Positions 12,401 to 23,675 of a DNA stretch of 64,000 bases are shown piece by piece (the first letter of the stretch is position 1; each line of letters opens with the position of its first letter). The position numbers and the translations under genes are program-made. The notes beneath the pieces were generated by a model. It was not told where the DNA came from. It worked only from the letters and a program-made list of their open reading frames with translations, and did no database searches. Origin of the DNA: Zingiber officinale (Eukaryota > Streptophyta > Magnoliopsida > Zingiberales > Zingiberaceae); contig NC_056000.1 of assembly GCF_018446385.1 (NCBI RefSeq), forward strand, positions 48,888,722-48,952,721, written 5' to 3'.

Positions 12401-12983
12401 ACTCATCCACCATCGCCTTGAGCGAACCGACCAACTTGAAGACCATCTCCCGCCGGCCGAGCACAAGGCAGACGATCAGGAATCGGGCGAGAAACCTGAG
12501 CTGCTTGTTTGCCAGCGCCGTATCCTGCGCCTGAGCCCCTCCGCCACCACCATCCCTGAAGTACTCCCGGCTGAAGATGGCCTCGTAGAAGATGTAGGCT
12601 TCGGAAAGGTAAGAAGAATCGCCGGTCCGCTGGTATTGCCCGTAGTATAACTGAGCGATCCGGGCAGCAATCTCCCCCACCTCCCATCGTCGAAGCCCGG
12701 CTTCCACCAGCTTCTGCCGATGCTCCTGCTGCAGCTTCCACAGCTGGGTGTAGATCTTGAACGCCTTGTGGAAATCCGCGTCGTTGCTGCACGGAACCGA
12801 GAGTGATTAGGGAGGAGGAGGAAAAAAAGGGGCCAAAAAGGAGCGGAAAATTTGGGGGTAGTACCGATTGCGACCGAAGTTGGGGAGATCGCGAACCCTA
12901 GAGAATTTGCGATCGGCTTTGTCGAGGAGAGACCAGAAGAGCTCGGTGATGGGGATGCTACTCTTATTGCTGGTCTGCGCCAT
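9434..12983 (-). CDS. SCAI-homologue protein, 5' seven exons (3' part missing)
   Basis: The reading is assembled from seven exons with GT-AG borders: 12865-12983, 12384-12786, 11802-12008, 11477-11695, 10036-10102, 9744-9959 and 9434-9529. Phases match throughout (1,327 nt, about 442 codons). The start is MAQTSNKSS. Landmarks fit the plant homologue of SCAI (PF12070): WEVGEIAARIAQLYYGQYQR, YIFYEAIFSREYF, TLDTFRMLQCLEWEPSGSF, LPPNPRKLILYRPSITHFL, ICEELPPDGIMLIYLSAAG and LIPFTRKPIFLVIDSD. In animals SCAI is a nuclear cofactor that represses MRTF/SRF transcription and acts in DNA repair; the plant protein's role is not established. The last exon stops at a CAG|GTTTGT donor after AFKA. The roughly 180 further residues expected for the family are not found between here and position 1. 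Confidence 0.88.
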
Positions 12984-13855
12984 TTCCCAAGGTTGAACGA
13001 GATCGAAGGGTTTCGGATTCGAAGGCGGAGGAGGTTTTTAGCTCTAGACTTTGACCAAACTACGAGTACAAAATTCCGATTTTAAAATTCGGGAGATATT
13101 TTTTTTCAAAACAAAAAAGAAAATAGAAACAAACTAGCATTTTCATTTTTCATATAAAATAATTTTATTTGAATTTTTGTGATTTCGCTGATAAAAATGG
13201 CAAAAAATAAAAATAAAAATAAAACGTCCCAAATTAAGAGAACTATTTCCTTAAAAAAAAAATGGGGACCTCTCTTGTTATTTTTATTTTAAAATTCCTT
13301 TGGTCCAATATTAATGTTGAAGTTATTAGATATTTAATATCTTACTATTTTAATAAAAATTTCCTTCCTTTATTAACTAACTTTGATAAAGCTAAAATGA
13401 ATTTATATTACTGTCTTTTTTTCTATTCACACTAAAAATAATTCCAAGATTTATTAATAATTCCACAAGCGAAACAATCAGTGATCTAGAGTTCGAGACT
13501 CAGCTACGACGTATTATTATGAATTTTTCTTATCATTAATTTTCTTTGGTTGTTTTATATAAAAAAAAATAAAGTTCTATTTAGTCTCACATCTTAGAAT
13601 TGATAACACTATGATCAAAGAAACTTCTATAAATATTTTAAGCCGACGATGTTAAAAAATATATTTTTCTTAGTTTCTTTTACTAAGAGAAGTATAATAT
13701 TAAATTAAAATAATTTTTTTCATAGGAAGCCCATTACAGTAGTTTATTGCTGGGGCTCAAATAATTTATATATTATTATATTACACATGCAACGCGTGTG
13801 CACGATCACACTAGTAATTTATAGAAATTATTGAGTAAATGTTATAATGTATTTA
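12984..13855. other. SCAI upstream region, AT-rich spacer
   Basis: The first 100 bp or so is probably the SCAI 5' leader and core promoter (minus strand). The rest is AT-rich with no gene seen. A tRNA B-box-like word (GAGTTCGAGACTC, about 13490) could be a SINE scrap but has no partner box or target duplication. Confidence 0.45.
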
Positions 13856-14413
13856 GGCTGCGTTTGGTAGGGTGTAATCTGTCTTGTAATGTAATCCAGA
13901 TTATATTACAATGTTGATTATTTTGTTTGGTTTCATTTTTAACTTGTAATGTAATCTGGATCACAAAAGGTAATGAAGTTTTGTAATCTGGATTACAAAA
14001 CAAACATATTATAATCCGATTACATTACGAGATCACCTTTTAACAAAAATTTGAATGTCAAATATACCCCTACTCTGTCGCCGCCCATCTTCGCCCGCCG
14101 CCACTGCCAGCGACCGGTCGGCGGTGGTCGGCGGTCGTCGGTTGCCGGTGGTCGGCGGCCGTCGGCCGGTCCAACAGAGATGTAGCGTCCGTCGGTAGAA
14201 GTTGTAGGATATTTTTGTCATTTTATAATACTACAAATTACATTCCTTATAAAAATAATGGACACCAAACAAAAGAATGTAATCACCTTTGTAATCAAAC
14301 ATTATATACATTTCATTACCAAACGTAGTAATGTAATCAAGATTATATTACATTACATTACAAATTTGATTACATTACAAGCTCAATTACATTACGCCCA
14401 ACCAAACGTAGCC
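13856..14413. mobile_element. Tourist-like (PIF/Harbinger) MITE
   Basis: 558 bp with terminal inverted repeats: ggctgcgtttggtagggtgt at the left, and the complement of ggctacgtttggttgggcgt at the right. It is flanked by TTA on both sides (13853-13855 and 14414-14416), the 3-bp duplication of PIF/Harbinger elements. Inside are several gtaatctggattac-type inverted motifs and a GC-rich patch at 14080-14180. No transposase is present. Confidence 0.88.
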
Positions 14414-14800
14414 TTAGGAGATAGTTGATATAATTTATAGAAACTATTGAGTAAATGTTATAATGTTTTAAGATGAATTTATGTATGATTTAAGATTTTT
14501 ACCTATAGAAGTTATAATGTGTAGAAATTATTTGATATTTGTTATAGTGTAAAAGCTATTCAATAGTTGTTATAACATGATTAGTGTGAATTTAAGGTTT
14601 AAGATTTAGGATATCTAAATATATCAAAAAAAATTATTTATTAATTAGGTTAACATGTATTTAAATTAAAAATAAAACTTTAAGTATAAGTTATTTTGAT
14701 ATAATAGTGTTTATATATCTTAATTTTTAAATCATAAGTTCATATTAAACATGTTAGAGTAGCTACTAGGTAACTTATATATGTTATCGTAGCTATTGAG
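14414..14800. repeat. AT-rich degenerate repeat around the MITE
   Basis: A sequence of the form tatagaaactattgagtaaa is present both left (about 13820) and right (about 14435) of the MITE. Degenerate relatives (gtagaaattatttgatattt) continue to 14800. Similar sequence in inverted orientation lies at 36760-36960 beyond the nest. No gene is seen. Confidence 0.45.
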
Positions 14801-14911
14801 TGTTGGAGCAATTGTTGTTACCCTAGGTTTTGATATTTGGGCAAAGGTATAAGTTAGATTATTATTGTATTTGATATGTACTTGTGAGTGTATATGATGC
14901 AGAAAACAAGG

Positions 14912-15042
14912 TAAAGTCCAAGTGTGATCTTGATAAAGTAAAGTCTAAGTGTGATCTTGACAAAGGAAAGTCTAAGTGTGATATTGGCAAAGGCAAAGTC
15001 CAAGTGTGAAGATTTGGCAACGTAAGTCCAAGTGTGTAGTTT
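14912..15042 (+). repeat. Short tandem repeat in solo LTR (aagtctaagtgtgat...)
   Basis: About five degenerate copies of roughly 26-30 bp with the core aaagtccaagtgtgatcttg. They lie just before the insertion point of the minus-strand gag-only element. Confidence 0.65.
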
Positions 15043-15659
15043 TGTCTGTTAGGATCTTCGGATGCGGCTAGAGAGGGGGTGTGAATAGCCGACCTCAAAT
15101 TCTCGTTTCTTCCTACAATTTGAGTTAGCGCAGCGGAAATAAAAGATAGAAACGAAACGGGAGAATATCAAACCTCAAACGCGACGATATAACGAGGTTT
15201 GGAGATGATACTCCTACTCCTCGGCGTGTCCGTAAGGTGGACGAATCCTATCAATCCGTCAGTGGATGAGACCCCGGAAAACCGGCTAATAAAAACTCCT
15301 TCTGGGTGGAGAAACCTCGCCACAATTTCTCTTGCAACAGCAAGATCAGAGTACAAGAAATACAGCAAGAAGCCAAGAACAATATGAATGTAAAAACACT
15401 AGTTTGCTTGCCTTCTCGTCGACTGTTGATGAAGCAGCAACTTCACGGATGCCAACCACAGCAACAACTGTTGTTGGAGACCTAACCGAGGGAAGCTCAC
15501 ACGAAGCTTCAGCAGTAGAGAGCTTAACAAAGCTCAGATCGCAAGGAGGAAGAAGAAGAAGAAAACCAGCATCTATAGAGGCCCTCCAAATCTTGATTTA
15601 TATGAACCTGCGAAGGAGAAGACAGAGACCTAAATCTAGCCGTTGTGACTCAACGGCTA

Positions 15660-16035
15660 GACCTGGACCGATCAGGCTCCACCCTGATCGGTCCAGGGAG
15701 GATCTGATCGGTCAGGGGACCGATCAGGCCCTAGGCTGATCGGTCCCTAGACCGATCCCAACTCTCACAGAAAGTTGGTTGCCGAGCCCTGATCGGTTTG
15801 TGGACCGATCAGGTCATAGGTGGATCGGTCCACAGACCGATCCCCCTATTGATCCCCTATTATTCTCTTCTTGCTGATCGGTCACCAGACCGATCAGATA
15901 ACCCACAGAGAGCTACTGTGTGGTTACTGATCGGTCACGAGACCGATCAGATAACTAAGGTATCACTGGATCGGTCGACAGACTGATCCAGACAGCCAAA
16001 GTATCATTGGATCGGTCAACAGACCGATCCAATGC
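15660..16035. repeat. Palindrome array GATCGGTC-n4-GACCGATC
   Basis: About eight near-perfect palindromes. The outer pair changes together: TGATCGGTC...GACCGATCA in some units, GGATCGGTC...GACCGATCC in others. Loops are short and variable (cacca, cacag, cgaca, caaca). The same array is at about 20630-20965 in the other LTR, with a further block inside the element at 17228-17350. Confidence 0.88.
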
Positions 16036-16084
16036 CTCTGTTGGTTTTAGAGCTTCCCAGCCCTAAACCCTAACGTCTTCCTGG

Positions 16085-16395
16085 TCCATAGAACGAGCTA
16101 CCGAGCCCTCTCCGACTTCCATGTCCGGTCCAGAGAACGAGCTACCGAGCCCTCTCTGACCTAGTCCGGAGAACGAGCTACCGAGCCCTCCCCGACTTCC
16201 ACGTCCGGTCCAGAGAATGAGCTATCGAGCCCTCTCTGACCTAATCAGGAGAACGAGCTACCGAGCCCTCTCCAACTCCAACCAGTCCAGAGAACGAGCT
16301 ACCGAGCCCTCTCTGACTTAGTCCGGAGAACGAGCTACCGAACCCTCTCCGACTCCATCCAGTCCAGAGAATGAGCTACCGAGCCCTCTCTGACC
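16085..16395. repeat. Tandem hairpin array, core gaacgagctaccgagccc
   Basis: Eight units here and ten in the other LTR (21010-21400), period about 35-45 bp. The arms flanking the core alternate between CAGAGA...TCTCTG and CGGAGA...TCTCCG, so most units keep a 6-bp pairing although the arm bases differ. A few units have one mismatch or wobble. Confidence 0.85.
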
Positions 16396-16397
16396 TC

Positions 16398-16570
16398 CCA
16401 TGCCAAGCTTCCATACTTGGACTTTTCCCGTGCCAAGCTCCCTGCTTGAACTTCTCCGTGCCAAGTCTCCATACTTGGACTTTTCCCATGCCAAGCTCCC
16501 TGCTTGGACTTTTCCGTGCCAAGTCTTCATACTTGGACCTTTCCATGCCAAGTCTCCATACTTGGACTTT
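16398..16570. repeat. Tandem hairpin array, CCAAGT...ACTTGG / CCAAGC...GCTTGG
   Basis: About six units, roughly 26-30 bp each, ending in gacttttcc. The arms covary: CCAAGT pairs with ACTTGG and CCAAGC with GCTTGG. One unit (CCAAGC...ACTTGG) is mixed. The equivalent array is at 21403-21575. Confidence 0.85.
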
Positions 16571-16769
16571 TCCCGTGTCAGGTCAACTCAAGTCGGGTCA
16601 ACTAGGTCAACCTTGACCAAAGGTTGCACCCACAATACCTCAAGTTTCTATTCTTGTCAAACATCAAAATATAACTTCTCCATTCTTGTCAAACATCAAA
16701 ATATACCTCGAGTCATGTCAACTCGAGTCGGGTCACTCAGGTCAACCTTGACCTAAGGTTGCACCAACA

Positions 16770-16787
16770 ATCTCCCCCTTTTTGATG
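16770..16787 (-). other. Polypurine tract (minus-strand element)
   Basis: Read on the minus strand it is CATCAAAAAGGGGGAGAT, directly next to the 3' LTR: the expected place and composition of the plus-strand primer. Confidence 0.8.
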
Positions 16788-18470
16788 TTTGACAAAAACC
16801 ATAATCAAGTTAGATTAACCCGATAACCTAACTTAGGTTTTCCAATAGTTCTCCAATGTTCTTCCTTGAACATTCTCTGAACATTCTCCCCAAACTCCAA
16901 TGTTCTTCCTTGAACATTCTCTGGACATTCTCCCCCTTTTTGACACACATCAAAAAGGAGTGAATCAAGGTCAAGAGTTTCTTCCTAATGACCTTTCATT
17001 GAAACCCTTAATTTCCCCCTTGATACTAAAGTCAACAATCAACTTAGTGATAATTCCATATCACTCATCCTCAGAAATCTTGACGAGTAAAAACTCCCCC
17101 TAAAAGTCAACTCCTCCTTGATCATTGCACCAACAATGTCTTGGAGAGTTTCAACCCTTTAGAAATCTAAAACACCAACTTCCACAGCTGAAATTTCAGA
17201 CAACAGTCGAAAATCAGCATTTTGGCACGCACTGATCGGTCACCAGACCGATCAGGACTTCACTGGATCGGTCACCAGACCGATCCACACTGCCCTGGAT
17301 CGGTCCAGTGACCGATCCAGACTTCCCTGGATCGATCAGGATCTTCTCTGATCGGTCTACAACTCTCTGATAAGGATTTCTGATTTTTCTCCCGGAATTC
17401 AGAAACCCCTAAAAAATTACATAAAACTCCAAAAATTGTAAAATTTTGAGGATACATTCCTCATAACATATATTATCATGGAAAAATAGTTTTCTATGAA
17501 AATAACTCCCATTTTTTAATCTTGATACAAAGTTCGAAATACTTTGAAATAGCTCAAGGTTAATCCATTTTTGTATCAACTTGCTCAATGATGAATGCTA
17601 TCACTAGAAAAGCTTCATCAAGGTTTTTCAAATTAATTTTGAAATGATCTTAAACCATTCAATTTAGGACCACAATCTTAGGGCTAAATGTACATGACTT
17701 GTACACAAGTTTTCCTTATGATCCTCAAATTCGAATTAGGCTCATCTAGGTACAAGAACTATGCACCTTGATCCTAACTCATAATCCTAATATCTCACAC
17801 ACATCTAAGGTGTATCAAACACATCCAGTCAATTTTGATGTGAGATATGGGTTTAGGTCATCTTAAGCTAAGTTCTCATGCATTTTCTAAACAACAATTT
17901 GATCTCCATATCAAATTGTGTTTCTATCATTAAATCACATTAATTGATCATAAATGCAAGAGATGATGACATGACATAAAATAATATCATAAGTGGAAAT
18001 ATGTGTCAATGTCATGATGTCATGGCATAAAGTATGAAACTTAAATAAGGCATGACATATAACTAACCTAAGCATTATCATGACATTTCAAATGATAATA
18101 AAATAAAGATGATGTCATGACATGACATATGACAAACAATGTATGGCAAATAACATACAAAGGTATAGAAAATACCTAATTCTAGCCTTAGTTGCCATTT
18201 TTGATAATTTTGATCATTTTACCATAAATTCTATATTCCTAAGTGTAATAGACCTAAAATCATATACTAAAGATTTTTAGATCACTATGTGCCAATTAGA
18301 TTGACCCTAGAAAACTCCTCAAATGTGGTTGGCACATCCTAATCACCTTAGGAATAATTTTTAATTTCATTTTCAATGCTTGATTACACCTTGAAAATTC
18401 CTAAAATGTCACCTTTTGCCACGAGTAGGTTAACTACCTATCCAATTAAGGTTGGCACACCCTAAACCAT
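16788..18470. other. Non-coding interior of the minus-strand gag-only element
   Basis: Lies between the gag stop and the polypurine tract on the minus strand. It is AT-rich with many atgacatgacata-type words, which recur in the equivalent part of the plus-strand gag-only element. It contains a block of GATCGGT palindromes at 17228-17350. I find no pol remnant. Confidence 0.7.
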
Positions 18471-19946
18471 CTAGCGTGAAGGGATCACGCTCCTAGGAAC
18501 CCAATACCTATTTGAGCTCATTGGGTTCACTAAATATTCACTAGGGATGACTTCCCTAGCAACCCTCCTAATGACCCTCCTAGGCTTTAAAGCCTTGGTC
18601 ATTTGGGACTCATCAAGATCAACTCTAGGGGTGACTCCCCTTGTGACCTTGGTGATGGTCTTCTTAGCCCTAAGTCTTGTTCCATAATCGAATGGAACAT
18701 TATGATAAGTGGGCTTGACCACTTGAGACTTAGGTTTGTGACCCAAACCTCTCATGTCCTTGGGCTTTGATTTTTGACCCTTAGACCCTAGAGTTGACTT
18801 CTCCAAATTCTTAAGAGCATTTTCTAAAGTGTCAAGTCTTGACCTTAAGATTTGATTTTCCTTCTTTAATACCTCAAGCTTTAATTTTCCATTTTTCTTT
18901 GAGGTATTCCTAGGCATATGTCTAGTTGTTTTGGGATTCCTATCTAGGTTTTCCTTAACCTTAGATGAGTTAACTCTAAGGTTGGCATTTCTAGCATTGT
19001 CCTTATCTAGGCTAACATGTTTGGCACCTAAGGACATGTATCGGTTTCTATAGTTATCATGCTTATCATTATTGACAATTGCAATAAAACTACTAGCATG
19101 TGTCTTATTAGAATTGCAAGAATGTGCCTTAAAGGATACCTTAGGGTTTGCCTTAGCTCCTCCTATAGATGTGCTTGGTCTCTTGTCCTTGTGAGGTTGT
19201 CTCCCCCTTGAACATTGACTCCTATAATGTCCCCTTTGCTTGCATTGGAAGCACACCACGTGCTCCTTGCCTTTGCGTATCGAGACTCCGACTTCCTTGA
19301 CTTTTGATGCCGGTGGAGTCTTCCTAATCCTCTTTGGACATTTACTTTTGTAATGCCCATATTCCCTACACTCAAAACACATTATATGTAATTTACTTGA
19401 AATTAAGTTGTTTGAGTTACCTAGGGTTGAGGATGGATATAAGCTCTCTCCTTCATCCCTTCCGGAGGTAGAGGCTTCTTCTTCTTGCTCCAGTCTTGAA
19501 GAAGAACTCTCCTCCTCTTCTTCCTTAGATGTTGAGTAGCCCTCAACTTCTAATTCCACACCTCCATGATGTGAGCTACTTGGCTCACTTGACTCCTCTT
19601 CATGACTTGAATTGGAGCTCTCCTCATGGAACTTAGCCAAGTTGTTCCACAACTCCTTGGCATTGTTGTATCTACCTATCTTACACAAGATATCATTAGG
19701 TAATGAAAATTCAAAGATTTTCGTTACCTCATCATTGATTATGGATTAGTGGATTTGTTCCTTCGTCCACTTCTTCTTCTTGAGAGGTTCTCCTTCTTTA
19801 TCCATCAAAGGAATAAAACCTACTTGTACACAATTCCAATTTACTAGGTTAGTCATAAGAAAATACTTCATTCTTACCTTCCAATACGCGAAGTCGTCGT
19901 GATCGTAGAAGGGTGGAATTGTGACGTCTTCTCCAAGTTGATCCAT
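18471..19946 (-). pseudogene. Gag with two CCHC zinc knuckles, one in-frame stop
   Basis: A 492-codon frame from MDQLGEDVTIPPFYDHDDF is open except for one in-frame TAA (19743-19745, after WTKEQIH). The N-terminus has the Copia/UBN2 gag signature (YWKVRMKYFL). The middle is acidic and serine-rich. Two retroviral-type zinc knuckles follow (CFECREYGHYKSKC and CFQCKQRGHYRSQC), then a lysine-rich coil (LEVLKKENQILRSRLDTLEN) and a tail ending NRYWVPRSVIPSR. Gag forms the particle that packages element RNA. The frame is otherwise intact, so decay is slight. The tail is shared with the plus-strand gag-only element. Confidence 0.88.
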
Positions 19947-19994
19947 TCTCTAGCTCGTGCTCCCCCGGGTGTTAATCCGATGAAGAGCGATCTC

Positions 19995-20006
19995 GCTCTA
20001 ATACCA
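19995..20006 (-). other. Primer-binding site (initiator tRNA-Met type)
   Basis: On the minus strand TGGTATTAGAGC lies two bases from the 5' LTR. It differs from the usual TGGTATCAGAGC at one base. Confidence 0.88.
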
Positions 20007-20008
20007 CT

Positions 20009-21773
20009 TGTTAGGATCTTCGGATACGGCTAGAGAGGGGGGGTGTGAATAGCCGACCCCAAATTCTCGTTTCTTCCTACAATTTGAGTTAGCGCAGCGG
20101 AAATAAAAGATAGAAACGAAACGGGAGAATATCAAACCTCAAACGCGACGATATAACGAGGTTCGGAGATGATACTCCTACTCCTCGGCGTGTCCGTAAG
20201 GTGGACGAATCCTATCAATCCATCGGTGGATGAGACCCCGGAAAATCGGCTAATAAAAACTCTTTCTGGGTGGAGAAACCTCGCCACAATTTCTCTTGCA
20301 ACAGCAAGACCAGAGTACAAGAAATACAGCAAGAAGCCAAGAACAATATGAATGTAAAAACACTAGTTTGCTTGCCTTCTCGTCGACTGTTGATGAAGCA
20401 GCAACTTCACGGATGCCAACCACAGCAACAACTGTTGTTGGAGACCCAGCCGAGGGAAGCTCACACGAAGCTTCAGCAGTAGAGAGCTCAACAAAGCTCA
20501 GATCGCAAGGAGGAAGAAGAAGACGAAAACCAGCATCTATAGAGGCCCTCCAAATCTTGATTTATATGAACCTGCGAAGGAGAAGACAGAGACCTAAATC
20601 TAGCCGTTGTGACTCAACGGCTAGACCTGGACCGATCAGGCTCCACCCTGATCGGTCCAGGGAGGATCTGATCGGTCCCCAGACCGATCCTAACTCTCAC
20701 AGAAAGTTGGTTGTCGACCCCTGATCGGTCTGTGGACCGATCAGGCCATAGGTGGATCGGTCCACAGACCGATCCCCCTATTAATCCCCTATTGTTCTCT
20801 TCTTGCTGATCGGTCACCAGACCGATCAGATAACCCACAGAGAGCTACTGTGTGGTTACTGATCGGTCACGAGACCGATCAGATAACTAAGGTATCACTG
20901 GATCGGTCGACAGACCGATCCAGACAGCCAAAGTATCACTGGATCGGTCAACAGACCGATCCAATGCCTCTGTTGGTTTTAGAGCTTCCCAGCCCTAAAC
21001 CCTAACGTCTTCCTGGTCCATAGAACGAGCTACCGAGCCCTCTCTGACCTAGTCCGGAGAACAAGCTACCGAGCCCTCTCTGACCTAGTCCGGAGAACAA
21101 GCTACCGAGCCCTTTCCGACTTCCACGTCCGGTCCAGAGAACGAGCTACCGACCCCTCTCTGACCTAGTCCGGAGAATGAGCTACCGAGCCCTCTCCGAC
21201 TTCTACGTCCGGTCCAGAGAATGAGCTACCGAGCCCTCTCTGACCTAATCCGGAGAACGAGCTACCGAGTCCTCTCCAACTCCAACCAGTCCAGAGAACG
21301 AGCTACCGAGCCCTCTCTGACCTAGTCCGGAGAACGAGCTACCGAGCCCTCTCCGACTCCATCCAGTCCAGAGAACGAGCTACCGAGCCCTCTCTGACCT
21401 CCCATGCCAAGCTTCCATACTTGGACTTTTCCCGTGCCAAGCTCCCTGCTTGGACTTCTCCGTGCCAAGTCTCCATACTTGAACTTTTCCCGTGCCAAGC
21501 TCCCTGCTTGGACTTTTCCGTGCCAAGTCTCCATACTTGGACCTTTCCATGCCAAGTCTCCATACTTGGACTTTTCCCGTGTCAGGTCAACTCAAGTCGG
21601 GTCAACCAGGTCAACCTTGACCAAAGGTTACACCCACAATACCCCAAGTTCCTATTCTTGTCAAACATCAAAATATAACTTCTCCATTCTTGTCAAACAT
21701 CAAAATATACCTCGAGTCAGGTCAACTCGAGTCGGGTCACCCAGGTCAACCTTGACCTAAGGTTGCGCCAACA
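20009..21773 (-). repeat. 5' LTR of the minus-strand gag-only element
   Basis: 1,765 bp, the same parts as the left LTR. Relative to it, one pair of GATCGGT palindromes is missing near 20670 and the gaacgagctaccgagccc array has more units. Unit gain and loss, not only point change, separates the two copies. Confidence 0.92.
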
Positions 21774-22270
21774 TTGTCAACCTAACTCCAAGTATGACTT
21801 GGCAAGTGTGAAGTCCCATAAGTGAGGAGCCTCATGGTAATGAAAGACCTAATAATAAAGGACAAGAGCAAAGGAAGCTCTTGAAGACAAAGCGTGAAGC
21901 GTGGAGAAGCATCTAAGAGCATCCACAGTGGAAAACATCTAATAGATCTCAGAGCTCCCACTGTGAGCTGACAGCAGGGAAAAACCTCCTTTCCATAGTG
22001 GAGGGAGGTGTTTCCCTTTAATCGAAGAAGCGGCTCCATGGTTACGGAGCCACTTCTTCAACTTTTTATTTTTATTTTATATATTATTTTTTTTAATAAT
22101 CGTAAAAAAATAAAAATAGAACAAAAGCTAATTTTTAGCCTTTGTTCGACGATTATAATTTAATTTTTTAATATATAAAAAATCTATAAATATGAGATCT
22201 ATTTTATTCATTCCATTGCTATCTTTACTTTCAACTCATTTCTTCCTTTCATTCCCTATTTGTATTCGAG

Positions 22271-23468
22271 ATGAATGAAAAACTCAATACTTCCTTTACG
22301 AATCTTTTGAATTATTCAAATACGGAAGGAAATACATCTTCTCAAAATACTTGCATTCCTCCAAATATTCAATATCCTTAAATTTTCTCTCATATATAAT
22401 ATCCTCCAAATTTTCAAAATATTTCATATGTTCCACAATATTCTCCAAATTCCCAAAGTTCTTAATTTTTTTTTTCAGAGGTGGAATCCAAGTAACGCTG
22501 TCGCAGCTCCATTTGGTATGTATCCATCCCAAGATTTGTCAGCAATGGGTAGCCAACTTGGGATGCCTTATCCTTACGTATTTTCTCTTATTCAACCACT
22601 TGTCATACTTTCGAATGAATCAAGAAGGGCAACTATTGATCTATCTATCATCGACAAAGAATCTCTAACACCATCATCTGTTATAGCAACTCAGTTGCCA
22701 CCACACTCATCACAAGGAAAGCGTGAAGTTGAGCTGAAGGAAAATGAATCGAAACGAAGATTTTGGTCTCTCGATGAAGATGCGGTCCTTGCGAAGTCAT
22801 GGGCAACTATAAGCATTGATGCAATCATTGGTAATGACCAGAAGGATCAAGTTTTTTAGAAACGTATAGTTGATTACCACAACAATCATCGCCCCACTGG
22901 ATCTATGACGAGAAGTTATCAGCGTCTGAAATCACATTATTATAAGTTTGCACCAATGGTAAATAAATTTTCTACAACTTATAATAATTTGTATACTCAT
23001 CGGCAAAACGGTTGGAGTAACGAGAATGTGTTGGAGAATGCATTGAATATGTGGAAAGCCAACAACAATAACAAGGATTTTAAATATATCCATGTGTGGA
23101 GGGTTGTCAAAGAACATGAGAAATATACTCCACAATCAGTTGCTCATTATTTTAACAAGAAGGCGAGGACATCCGAATTAGGGGAAAACACTTCAACATC
23201 AAATCCAGATACAAATGTTGATTTAGATGACTCTGAAGTCCGCATTCGTCCGATAGGGTAAAAGGCAGCGAAGAGGAAGGGCAAATCTAAAGCCAGAGAG
23301 GGTGATACAATGAAACATAGCATCGACAAAGAATGACAAGATATTAAAGAATATCAAATACAAAAAATGATTTTACGGGAAGCTAAGATCTTTCATAAGG
23401 ATTATGAAATTCTTATAAAGGATACTAGTGAGATGACACATGACAACTTTATTTACATGAGAAAATGA
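22271..23468 (+). pseudogene. Harbinger-type ORF1 (Myb/SANT, NAM-associated C-terminal-like), broken
   Basis: The frame begins near MNEKLNTSF. Stops fall near 22380, a frameshift precedes 22428, and further stops lie at 22857-22859, 23259-23261 and about 23334. Recognisable parts are RRFWSLDEDAVLAKSW (SANT/Myb-like), SYQRLKSHYYKF, WRVVKEHEKY and a basic RPIG-KAAKRKGKSKA segment followed by a helical tail. Proteins with this pattern accompany Harbinger transposases as DNA-binding partners. No transposase frame is nearby. It is also similar to plant host genes derived from such ORFs, but the inverted repeats around it favour the transposon origin. Confidence 0.7.
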
Positions 23469-23675
23469 TGGAAAAAATTAAACAAGGACATGACCTGGTG
23501 TAGTTATTTTTATATATTATTATAATTTATGTCTTTCTATTTGATGCACTGTAATATTTATGTATTTTTTTAATTATTAATGTTATTTCATGTTGACTGT
23601 TTATAAATTTAAATTTTATAAAAATTAATGGTGTATAATATAAAATATGAAGGATAAATGAGAATTGTATATAAT

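Larger units (their letters stand above)
15047..16769 (-). repeat. 3' LTR of the minus-strand gag-only element
   Basis: 1,723 bp. From left to right it has a unique part (15047-15650), an array of GATCGGT...ACCGATC palindromes (about 15660-16035), an array of gagaacgagctaccgagccc units (about 16085-16395), an array of ccaag...cttgg units (about 16398-16570), and a terminal GGTCAAccTTGACC dyad near 16738-16753. Compared with the right LTR it has point changes and repeat-number differences. Confidence 0.92.
15047..21773 (-). mobile_element. Gag-only (TR-GAG-like) Copia-type LTR retrotransposon, minus strand
   Basis: Two long LTRs (15047-16769 and 20009-21773) with TGTTAGG...CCAACA ends are flanked by a perfect 5-bp duplication, TTGTC, at 15042-15046 and 21774-21778. 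On the minus strand a PBS for initiator tRNA-Met lies next to the right LTR and a polypurine tract next to the left one. The interior is only about 3.2 kb and codes for gag alone. No protease, integrase, RT or RNase H is present, so it depends on enzymes from elsewhere. The iMet PBS and the style of gag point to Ty1/copia. Elements with gag only are known in plants as TR-GAGs. Confidence 0.92.

Noticed and set aside
13480-13520. SINE remnant suggested by GAGTTCGAGACTC
   Set aside because: Only a B-box-like word; no A box, tail or target duplication found.
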